Below, in pieces: positions 57,846-64,000 of a stretch of DNA of 64,000 nucleotides; the first letter of the stretch is position 1, and the number at the start of each line of letters is the position of its first letter. The position numbers were made by a program, and so were the translations under genes. This DNA comes from an uncultured Acidimicrobiales bacterium (GTDB lineage: Bacteria; Actinomycetota; Acidimicrobiia; Acidimicrobiales; SHLQ01), in NCBI GenBank assembly GCA_938041035.1, contig CALHYX010000032.1, positions 1 to 64,000 of the forward strand, in the 5' to 3' direction. A model generated the notes under the pieces. The model had not been told where the DNA came from. It saw only the letters and a list, made by a program, of their open reading frames with translations, and ran no database searches.

Positions 57846-58733
57846 ATGACCGTTCCCCCCGTACGCAAGGCCGTCATCCCGGCGGCCGGTCTCGGCACTC
57901 GTTTCTTGCCGGCGACGAAGGCCCAGCCCAAAGAAATGCTGACCATCGTCGACAAACCGGCAATTCAGTACGTCGTGGAAGAAGCGGTCGACGCCGGGAT
58001 CGAGGACGTCCTCATCATCACCAGCCCGTCGAAGCGGGCGGTGGAAGATCACTTCGACCGCAACTTCGAGCTCGAGACCCTGTTGGAGCAAAAGGGCAAG
58101 CACGACTCGTTGAAGGAGGTCCTGGCGATCGCCGATCTCGCCAACTTCCACTTCACCCGCCAGGGCGCCCCGCTCGGGCTGGGCCACGCCGTGTCGATGG
58201 CCCGCCAGCACGTCGGCTCGGACCCGTTCGTCGTGCTCCTGCCCGACGAGTTGATGGTGAACCGCGGCGAGACCCTCCGGGCCATGATCGAGACCTACCA
58301 CGAGACCGACTCCAGCGTCGTCGCGCTGCGCGAAGTCCCCATGACCGAAATTTCGAGCTACGGCTGCGCCGATGTGGCCGGTGCCGACGGTGAGAGCCGT
58401 CCGATTTCGTCGCTGGTCGAAAAGCCGGCGCGCGAGGACGCCCCGTCGAACCTGGCCGTCATGGGTCGCTATCTCTTTCAGCCGAACGTGTTCGACCACC
58501 TGGAGCAGGTCACCCCCGGCGTCGGGGGCGAGATCCAGCTCACCGATGCCATGTGCACGCTGGCCGAGCAGGGTCATATGTACGGCCGGGTCGTCGACGC
58601 CGGCAGCTACGACGCCGGCCAAAAACTCGACTTCTTGCGAGCGACGGTTGAACTCGGGCTCGATCATCCGTCGATGGGTGCCGACTTCGCAGCGATGCTG
58701 GTCGAGATCGCCAACCGCCGCGGGCTCCTCTAG
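57846..58733 (+). CDS. galU: UTP-glucose-1-phosphate uridylyltransferase
   Basis: A 295-residue nucleotidyltransferase that makes UDP-glucose. AVIPAAGLGTRFLPATKAQPKEML at the N-terminus holds the nucleotide loop, VDKPAIQYVVEEAVDAGI the signature, LPDELMVN the metal site and VGGEIQLTDAM the sugar-binding end. The start at 57846 follows AAGAGGA. UDP-glucose feeds envelope and storage sugars, and fits the sugar transferase at the left end. It precedes moeA by 105 bp. Confidence 0.95.
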   Translation: MTVPPVRKAVIPAAGLGTRFLPATKAQPKEMLTIVDKPAIQYVVEEAVDAGIEDVLIITSPSKRAVEDHFDRNFELETLLEQKGKHDSLKEVLAIADLANFHFTRQGAPLGLGHAVSMARQHVGSDPFVVLLPDELMVNRGETLRAMIETYHETDSSVVALREVPMTEISSYGCADVAGADGESRPISSLVEKPAREDAPSNLAVMGRYLFQPNVFDHLEQVTPGVGGEIQLTDAMCTLAEQGHMYGRVVDAGSYDAGQKLDFLRATVELGLDHPSMGADFAAMLVEIANRRGLL

Positions 58734-58838
58734 CACCCGGCGCGCTCGGGCTCGAGCGCCAGGACAACGACCGGTGAACGCAGCCGATTTGGCCCCGCGC
58801 GGGTGGACGGCTCCGGCACCGCGGCGCTAATGAGGGGC

Positions 58839-60041
58839 ATGATCGCGCTCACCGAGGCCCAGGAATTCGTGCTCGCCGGTTGCCGGGCGGCCGAACCCGT
58901 CGGCGTCGCCGTGGACGACGCGTACGGATTGGTCACCTCGGCGGCGGTCACCTCCACCGAAGCGGTTCCGCCGTTCGCCAACACCGCCATGGACGGCTTC
59001 GCGGTGCGATCGGTCGACACCGAGTCCGCGCCCCGGCGCCTCGACGTGGTCGCCACGTTGGCCGCGGGCGCGGCGCCCGACGTGACCGTCGGGCCGGGCC
59101 AGGCGGTACGGATCATGACCGGGGCACCCATGCCGCCCGGCGCCGACGCGGTGATCATGGTGGAGCTCACCGAATTGGCCGAGGACGGCGCTTCGGTGGA
59201 GATCGCCCAGAGCGTGCCGGCGGGCAACCACGTGCGCGGCGCGGGAGAGGACATCGCCCCGGGTGACAAAGTGTTCGCCGCCGGCACGGCGTTGAGCGCC
59301 GGCCACCTCGGGGTGCTCGCCAGCCTCGGGAACTATGAGGTACAGGTCCACCCTCGGCCGCGCGTCGGTGTGATCTCGACCGGGGACGAACTGATCGATG
59401 GGCCCGGGGCCCTGGCGCCCGGTCAGATTCGAGACTCCAATCGCCACACCCTGCTGGCGCTGGTCGCCGAAACCGGAGCCGAGGCGGTCGACCTTGGCCT
59501 GGTGGCCGACGACGAGGCGGCCATCCGGCGCGCCATCGCCGACGCTCCGACCCGGGTCGATGCCCTCATCAGCAGCGGTGGCGTGAGCATGGGTGCGTTC
59601 GACTACGTGAAGGTGGTGCTCGACGAACTGGGGGACATGCGCTGGATGCAGGTGGCGATCAAACCGGCCAAGCCCCTGGCCTTTGGTCTGGTGGGGTCGA
59701 TGCCCGTGTTCGGTCTGCCCGGCAACCCGGTGTCGTCGATGGTGTCGTTCGAGCTCTTCGCTCGCCCCGGGATTCGGCAGATGATGGGATACCGGGAGCC
59801 GCACCGGCAACGGTTGTCGGCGGTGGCCGCCACCGACCTGCGCCGCCACCGCGACGGCAAAACCCACTTCGCCCGCGTCGTGGCCGAGCCCGGTGGTGAT
59901 GGCCGGTATCGGGTCGGCTTTGCGGGCGGCCAGGGCTCCCACCAGCTCCACGCGATGGCGACGGCCAACGCGCTCGCGATCGTCGAGGACGGCGACGGGG
60001 TCCCGGCCGGCGAGCCGGTGGACATTCTCCTGTTGCGGTAA
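58839..60041 (+). CDS. moeA: Molybdopterin molybdenumtransferase
   Basis: This 400-residue enzyme inserts molybdate into adenylylated molybdopterin. VPPFANTAMDGFAVRS near residue 50, TGAPMPPGADAVI, GVISTGDEL(I) and SSGGVSMGAFDYVK with FGLPGNPVS are the family motifs. The start is uncertain: ATG 58839 (MIALTEAQEF) is taken, but 58830 and GTG 58803 are in frame. It lies in a run moeA-moaA-moaC that should serve the Mo hydroxylase of the window. Confidence 0.94.
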   Translation: MIALTEAQEFVLAGCRAAEPVGVAVDDAYGLVTSAAVTSTEAVPPFANTAMDGFAVRSVDTESAPRRLDVVATLAAGAAPDVTVGPGQAVRIMTGAPMPPGADAVIMVELTELAEDGASVEIAQSVPAGNHVRGAGEDIAPGDKVFAAGTALSAGHLGVLASLGNYEVQVHPRPRVGVISTGDELIDGPGALAPGQIRDSNRHTLLALVAETGAEAVDLGLVADDEAAIRRAIADAPTRVDALISSGGVSMGAFDYVKVVLDELGDMRWMQVAIKPAKPLAFGLVGSMPVFGLPGNPVSSMVSFELFARPGIRQMMGYREPHRQRLSAVAATDLRRHRDGKTHFARVVAEPGGDGRYRVGFAGGQGSHQLHAMATANALAIVEDGDGVPAGEPVDILLLR

Positions 60042-60084
60042 CCCTGATCCGTGCGGCGATGGGGTGTACCCGGTAGGTCAGCGG

Positions 60085-60097
60085 TACGATCCGAGGT
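60085..60097 (+). promoter_or_regulatory. -10 element of a likely leaderless transcript (moaA)
   Basis: TACGAT, 7 nt, ATG at 60098; the 7-nt gap does contain GAGG, too close to the ATG for good ribosome binding. No room for a molybdenum-cofactor riboswitch downstream of this promoter. Confidence 0.5.
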
Positions 60098-61081
60098 ATG
60101 GCTAGGCAGCTGATCGACAGCTATGGGCGGGTGCATCGGGATTTGCGTATCTCGGTCACCGATCGCTGCAACTTTCGCTGTCAGTACTGCATGCCGGCCG
60201 AGGGTCTGGATTGGCTGCCGCGCGAGGAGCTGCTCACCTTCGAAGAGATCGAACGGTTGGCGCGGGTTCTCGTCGAGCGGTTCGGGGTGGACAACATCCG
60301 CCTCACCGGAGGCGAGCCGACGGTGCGGGCCAACCTTGCGGTTCTGGTCGAAAAGCTCGCCGCCCTCGATGTCGACCTGTCGATCACGACCAACGGGACC
60401 ACGTTGCCGGCGCTCGCCGATTCGTTGGTCGAGGCCGGGTTGAAGCGCATCAACGTGTCGCTGGACTCGCTGCGGGCCGACCGCTTTCTCGAATTGACCC
60501 GGCGTGACGAGCTCGACAAGGTGCTCGCGGGTATCGATGCGGCCATCGCCGCCGGTCTCGCACCCGTGAAGGTGAACGCGGTGATGATGCGGGGTATCAA
60601 CGATGACGAGCTGTTGGACTTCGCCCGGTTTGGGCGGGACAAGGGCGTGACCGTCCGCTTCATCGAGTTCATGCCGCTCGATGCCGAGGGCCGGTGGACG
60701 AACGAGACGGTCGTCACCCTCGACGAAATTGTGCGGCGCATCGGCGACGAATTCCCGATCGAGCCGGTCGAACGCACATCCGCGCCGGCCACCCGCTACC
60801 GCTATAGCGATGGCGGTGGGGAGTTCGGGGTTATCGCCTCGGTCACCCAGGCGTTCTGTGAGAGCTGTGATCGCGTTCGGCTGACGGCCGACGGCCAGTT
60901 CCGGAACTGTTTGTTTGCCGTCGACGAAACCGACCTGCGCTCGTTGCTGCGATCGGGCGCCGACGACGACGCACTGGCGGCGGCACTCGCCGCGGGTGTG
61001 GCCTCGAAATGGGCGGGGCACCAGATCAACCAGGTGCACTTCATTCGCCCCCGACGATCGATGAGCCAGATCGGCGGCTGA
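60098..61081 (+). CDS. moaA: GTP 3',8-cyclase
   Basis: A 327-residue radical-SAM enzyme that starts molybdenum-cofactor synthesis by rearranging GTP. The SAM cluster motif is CNFRCQYC at residues 24-31 (C-x3-C-x2-C), LTGGEPTVR follows, and the second [4Fe-4S] cluster has CESCDRVRLTADGQFRNC. It ends in the family's Gly-Gly. moaC follows after 26 bp with its own promoter. Confidence 0.96.
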   Translation: MARQLIDSYGRVHRDLRISVTDRCNFRCQYCMPAEGLDWLPREELLTFEEIERLARVLVERFGVDNIRLTGGEPTVRANLAVLVEKLAALDVDLSITTNGTTLPALADSLVEAGLKRINVSLDSLRADRFLELTRRDELDKVLAGIDAAIAAGLAPVKVNAVMMRGINDDELLDFARFGRDKGVTVRFIEFMPLDAEGRWTNETVVTLDEIVRRIGDEFPIEPVERTSAPATRYRYSDGGGEFGVIASVTQAFCESCDRVRLTADGQFRNCLFAVDETDLRSLLRSGADDDALAAALAAGVASKWAGHQINQVHFIRPRRSMSQIGG

Positions 61082-61094
61082 TCGCGGTCGGCGG

Positions 61095-61107
61095 TACACT
61101 GCTGGCC
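61095..61107 (+). promoter_or_regulatory. -10 element of a likely leaderless transcript (moaC)
   Basis: TACACT (61095-61100), 7 nt, ATG at 61108; no ribosome site. Confidence 0.5.
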
Positions 61108-61587
61108 ATGTCAGACGCGGGTTTCACCCATCTCGATCCCCTCGGCCGTGCCCGGATGGTCGATGTCACCCCGAAGGAGCCAACCCACCGTCGGGCGGTG
61201 GCGAAGGCCACGGTGTTCATGGAACCCGACACCGCCTCCGCGGTGGCTCGCGGGGCGATCACCAAGGGCGACGTGCTGGCGGTTGCTCGCGTGGCCGGGA
61301 TACAGGCGGCGAAGCGTACGCCCGACCTGATCCCGCTGTGTCATCCGCTGCTCATCGGTTCGGTGTTCATCAATTTCGAGATCACCGACTCCTCGATCGA
61401 GGTCGAGGCCCACGTCGACACCGTCGATCGCACCGGTGTCGAAATGGAGGCGCTCACGGCCTGCTCGATCGCCGCGCTCACCATCTATGACATGTGCAAG
61501 TCCATCGACAAAGAGATGGTTATCGGCGACGTCACCCTGTGGGAGAAGCACGGTGGGCGTTCGGGGAACTACCGCCGCAAAAGTTGA
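61108..61587 (+). CDS. moaC: Cyclic pyranopterin monophosphate synthase
   Basis: A 159-residue protein acting after MoaA to form cyclic pyranopterin phosphate. Start at 61108 (MSDAGFTHLD). MVDVTPKEPTHRRAVA at the N-terminus, AAKRTPDLIPLCHPLLI with the active-site residues and EMEALTACSIAALTIYDMCK near the C-terminus, followed by KSIDKEM and EKHGGRSG, are all conserved. Family length is normal. Confidence 0.96.
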   Translation: MSDAGFTHLDPLGRARMVDVTPKEPTHRRAVAKATVFMEPDTASAVARGAITKGDVLAVARVAGIQAAKRTPDLIPLCHPLLIGSVFINFEITDSSIEVEAHVDTVDRTGVEMEALTACSIAALTIYDMCKSIDKEMVIGDVTLWEKHGGRSGNYRRKS

Positions 61588-61614
61588 CGAAGAGATTGCG
61601 AATCGTCGTACAAT
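61584..61614 (+). promoter_or_regulatory. Candidate promoter after moaC
   Basis: TTGACG (61584-61589) and TACAAT (61609-61614) are 19 nt apart, beginning in the last codon of moaC. It would drive the membrane-protein gene at 61768 with a leader of about 145 nt. Spacing is a little long. Nothing else is recognised in 61588-61767. Confidence 0.4.
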
Positions 61615-61767
61615 CGTCATCTTTGCTCGCTGAAGTGCGGAGACCACTGGTCTCGGCGGATGCGCTCTGGAATCGGCGCTCGCGCCGAGAGCGCGATATC
61701 CACCACCACATGCGTTGATCGGGGTATCTTTCCGTGGTCGTCCGCGCTTCCCACTCGGAGATACTCC

Positions 61768-62253
61768 TTGTCCACCCTCATCCTCGCCGCCCTGTGGGCG
61801 ATCGTGTTGCTCCCGCCGTTGATTCGGCGGGTATTTGAGGGTTCCTCGCGCCCGGCCCGGTCGGTTACCAGCCCGCTGGCGAGGATCGGCCGCAGCAGCG
61901 AAGCCGGTTCCCCGGTCGGTCGGTCGACTTCGCCCGCACTTGCGGCGCCGGCGCCGCCCATCACCGCCGGTCTCGTCCCGCGCAACCGCACCGAAGCAGA
62001 GATGCGCCGACGGGCGATACTGGCCGGCCTGGTGGCCCTGGCGGTGCTCAGCCTCTTGCTGGTTCCGGCCATCGGCGACCCGGCGTTTTACCTCCACGCC
62101 GTGATCGACTCGGTGGCCGCCGCGTTCGGGTACCTGATGTGGCAGCGCAACCAGCGGGCCGATGAGCGTCGCACCAAGGTGCGTCAGCTGCCGCTACACC
62201 CGCCGGTGGCCCGCTCGGCGAGTCTGGTTCCGGCCCAGCGTCGCGTGAGCTGA
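61768..62253 (+). CDS. Hypothetical membrane protein
   Basis: A 161-residue protein with TTG start at 61768, placed by GGAG seven bases upstream; an ATG 108 nt earlier would add a non-hydrophobic lead. One hydrophobic segment at residues 1-16 (LSTLILAALWAIVLLPP) and another at about 75-93 (ILAGLVALAVLSLLLVP) flank a basic, Ser/Pro-rich loop; the C-terminus is basic (QRNQRADERR). No family is recognised. It precedes the tRNA, which is on the other strand. Confidence 0.65.
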   Translation: MSTLILAALWAIVLLPPLIRRVFEGSSRPARSVTSPLARIGRSSEAGSPVGRSTSPALAAPAPPITAGLVPRNRTEAEMRRRAILAGLVALAVLSLLLVPAIGDPAFYLHAVIDSVAAAFGYLMWQRNQRADERRTKVRQLPLHPPVARSASLVPAQRRVS

Positions 62254-62295
62254 GCTTCCGCCGGGTGTCGAGCCCGCCGAGATGGGCGAGATGCG

Positions 62296-62368
62296 TGGAG
62301 GTGAGGGGAATTGAACCCCTGGCCTCTTCGATGCGACCGAAGCGCTCTACCAACTGAGCTACACCCCC
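62296..62368 (-). tRNA. tRNA-Ala(CGC)
   Basis: A 73-nt cloverleaf: acceptor stem with G3-U70 (the alanine identity pair), D arm GCTC/GAGC, anticodon stem CTTCG/CGAAG with loop GTCGCAT (anticodon CGC), variable GAGGC and T arm around GGTTCAATTCC. It reads GCG codons. The 3' CCA is not encoded. Position 32 is G, unusual for this loop. Confidence 0.93.
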
Positions 62369-62484
62369 AAGGGAACGGCCAGCATAGCGGCTGGGCCTCG
62401 CACCGCCACGATGCGGCGCCGCCACCTGGAGCGAGCCACTTTTCTGGTCAGGTAGCCCGTTGAGGACGCCGAAAACAATCCGGT

Positions 62485-64000
62485 ATGGCAACCGGATCGC
62501 TCACCCGCACGCGCCTGTTGGTCGCACTCATCGTGTTTCAGGTCGTCGGCCTGGTCGTGTTCTTCACCCTCGCGGGTTCGGCGACCGACCGGGCACTGCC
62601 GGAGCACGCGGAGAACCTCATCGCCGACGCCGGGGAGCAGACGCGGGCGCGCACCAACGCCCATCTCGAGGCGGCGGCCAACTCCAGCAACCTCGTTGTG
62701 CGGTCGCTCGCCCGGGGCGACCTGTCGCTCGAGGCCCCCACCGAGCTGGAGAACCACCTCCTCGACACGTTGGAACTGAACCCGCAGATCGCCGGTCTCT
62801 TCGCGGCCGACCGGGCGGGCAACTTCGTCTACGTCAGTCGGTCCGAGGAAAGAGCCGGATCGACCTACCGAACCAAGATCATTCACGCCCGGCCCGAGCG
62901 GTCGACCACGCTGCGTTTTCGCGCCGCCGACCGCACCCGGATCGGCGCCGACGAGGATGATCCGGCCGACACCTACGACCCGCGCGAGCGCCCCTGGTAC
63001 GCAGGCGCCATGGCCGCCGGCGGAACCACGGCGTGGACCGAGCCGTACGTGTTCTTCTCCTCGGGCGAGCCGGGTATCACCGTGTCGACCGCCGTGCTTC
63101 CGGGCGCCGGAAACGATCCCAGCCCGGACTACGTCGTCGGTGTCGATATCGGGCTCTCGGCTCTTTCGGAGTTTCTGCGTGGACTCCAGCTTGGCGACGG
63201 GGGCAACGCCGCCATCCTGAGCGCCGAGGGGAACCTGATCGCGCTCGCGGACCCCTCGATGGGCGACGCGGCGGCGGGGGACACCCCGCCCAGCCTGGAA
63301 GCCCTGCCCGAGTCGCCGCTCACCGAAGTGGTTCGCGCGGGCCGCGTCGGCCAGTTCACCCTCGACGACGTCGGCTATCACAGCGCCGTCATCCCGTTGA
63401 ACCAGCAGGGCGCCGACTGGGACCTCGTGGTCATCGCGGCCGACGATGCCAATCTGGGAGCGTTGCTCGACGCTCAGCGGCGGGACAACCGGTTCCTGGT
63501 CTTCTTCGGTCTGGCGTCGGCGCTGGCCATCCTGGGGGCGTTGCTCACCGCGAATCGGCGCCTGGCCTCGTCCGAGGACGAAGCCCGCACCGACCACCTG
63601 ACCGGCGTGGTCAACCGGCGCGGGGTGATGGAGCATCTGAGTCGGCTCCTGAGCGAGGATCAACGCCGAGTCCCGACCGCGCTCGCCATCATCGACATCG
63701 ATCGCTTCAAACGCATCAACGACAACCTGGGTCATCACGGGGGCGACGCCGTCATCACAACGGTCGCCCACCGCATCCAGGAGGTGGCGCGGGGCTACGG
63801 GCTCCTCGTGGGTCGACTCGGAGGCGATGAGTTCGTGGCCGTTGGCAACGGCTTGGAGGAAAGCGACGCGGTCGAAGCGGTCGAGGCCATGGTCGAGCGG
63901 GTGCAATCGGAGCCGATCGTGGCGACCGACAGCGCCACCGTGTCGGTGACGGTCACGTGCGGGTTGGCCTACGCCACCGAGACCCTCGAACGCGAAGACC
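62485..64000 (+). CDS. Membrane dCache-GGDEF diguanylate cyclase (truncated by window end)
   Basis: An ORF of at least 505 codons that runs off the right edge. One N-terminal transmembrane segment (about residues 9-30), an extracellular dCache-type sensor (to about 345), a second membrane segment (FLVFFGLASALAILGALL) and then a GGDEF domain with TDHLTGVVNRRG, IDIDRFKRIND and LGGDEFV (GGDEF at residues 446-450). It should make cyclic di-GMP in response to an external ligand. Whether an EAL domain follows is not visible. Confidence 0.9.
   Translation, partial: MATGSLTRTRLLVALIVFQVVGLVVFFTLAGSATDRALPEHAENLIADAGEQTRARTNAHLEAAANSSNLVVRSLARGDLSLEAPTELENHLLDTLELNPQIAGLFAADRAGNFVYVSRSEERAGSTYRTKIIHARPERSTTLRFRAADRTRIGADEDDPADTYDPRERPWYAGAMAAGGTTAWTEPYVFFSSGEPGITVSTAVLPGAGNDPSPDYVVGVDIGLSALSEFLRGLQLGDGGNAAILSAEGNLIALADPSMGDAAAGDTPPSLEALPESPLTEVVRAGRVGQFTLDDVGYHSAVIPLNQQGADWDLVVIAADDANLGALLDAQRRDNRFLVFFGLASALAILGALLTANRRLASSEDEARTDHLTGVVNRRGVMEHLSRLLSEDQRRVPTALAIIDIDRFKRINDNLGHHGGDAVITTVAHRIQEVARGYGLLVGRLGGDEFVAVGNGLEESDAVEAVEAMVERVQSEPIVATDSATVSVTVTCGLAYATETLERED

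Noticed and set aside
58773..58829. 18-codon ORF between galU and moeA
   Set aside because: Too short, no ribosome site and no sign of conservation that can be judged here.

Overview
This is a 64 kb window of a high-GC chromosome, almost certainly from an actinobacterium. Two WhiB-type [Fe-S] regulators, a ferrochelatase with the actinobacterial C-terminal Cys cluster, an MT0933-type antitoxin homologue, a mycoredoxin-like glutaredoxin and a DUF2510-like N-terminus all point that way. Overall flavour suggests the Acidimicrobiia, but that is an inference from memory of such proteins, not a proven placement. Gene density is high, overlaps of the ATGA/GTGA type are common, and no spacer exceeds 300 bp. 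I see no transposon, prophage, CRISPR array or rRNA. One tRNA-Ala(CGC) is present near the right end.

Layout. 0.1-1.6 kb: polyprenyl glycosylphosphotransferase. 1.9-6.8 kb: minus-strand operon for a three-subunit molybdenum hydroxylase (FAD, 2Fe-2S and Mo subunits) followed by a short-chain dehydrogenase (SDR). 6.9-11.7 kb: two more SDRs, a HerA/DUF87-type ATPase and an MT0933-like protein. 11.8-16.2 kb: thiolase and aldehyde dehydrogenase back to back around a clear operator, a WhiB gene and an enoyl-CoA hydratase. 16.4-23.7 kb: lipoprotein, NUDIX, CoA-binding protein with O-acetylhomoserine sulfhydrylase, an unknown protein with a ParB-like N-terminal motif, a beta-hydroxyacid dehydrogenase and a RecB-type nuclease. 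23.9-30.9 kb: a giant pentapeptide-repeat lipoprotein and a topoisomerase IV-like parC-parE operon. 31.2-39.3 kb: epimerase, nucleotidyltransferase, M1 peptidase, DUF1800-DUF1501 pair and a two-component system. 39.3-42.2 kb: WhiB, B12-binding CarH/LitR-type regulator, ferrochelatase and a small protein in one direction. 42.3-50.5 kb: glutaredoxin, a membrane-anchored septum-formation-like protein, crotonase, SGNH hydrolase, NfuA, lipoprotein, dxs, PAP2 and thioesterase. 50.6-57.7 kb: tldD with two tldE copies, uppP, a SAF protein, an FmdB zinc ribbon and plsY. 57.8-64 kb: galU, moeA, moaA, moaC, a membrane protein, tRNA-Ala and the start of a dCache-GGDEF protein.

How it fits together. The molybdopterin genes moeA/moaA/moaC could supply cofactor to the Mo hydroxylase 52 kb away. 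Thiolase, aldehyde dehydrogenase, two crotonases and several SDRs suggest active acyl-CoA and alcohol/aldehyde catabolism. dxs, uppP, PAP2 and the sugar transferase belong to polyprenyl and envelope chemistry.

The most interesting element is the whiB-carH-like-hemH unit. The regulator keeps the W-x9-E-H and D-x-H residues of adenosylcobalamin photoreceptors, its gene overlaps whiB by 4 nt, the iron-insertion enzyme of haem synthesis lies just downstream, and two 12-bp dyads sit at the promoter. This looks like a candidate light- or B12-responsive haem regulon. Two other window-wide patterns stand out. At least 13 genes have a TANNNT element exactly 6-7 nt upstream of the start codon, which implies leaderless transcripts. 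Short tandem repeats (9-60 bp unit) recur at gene borders and 5' ends.
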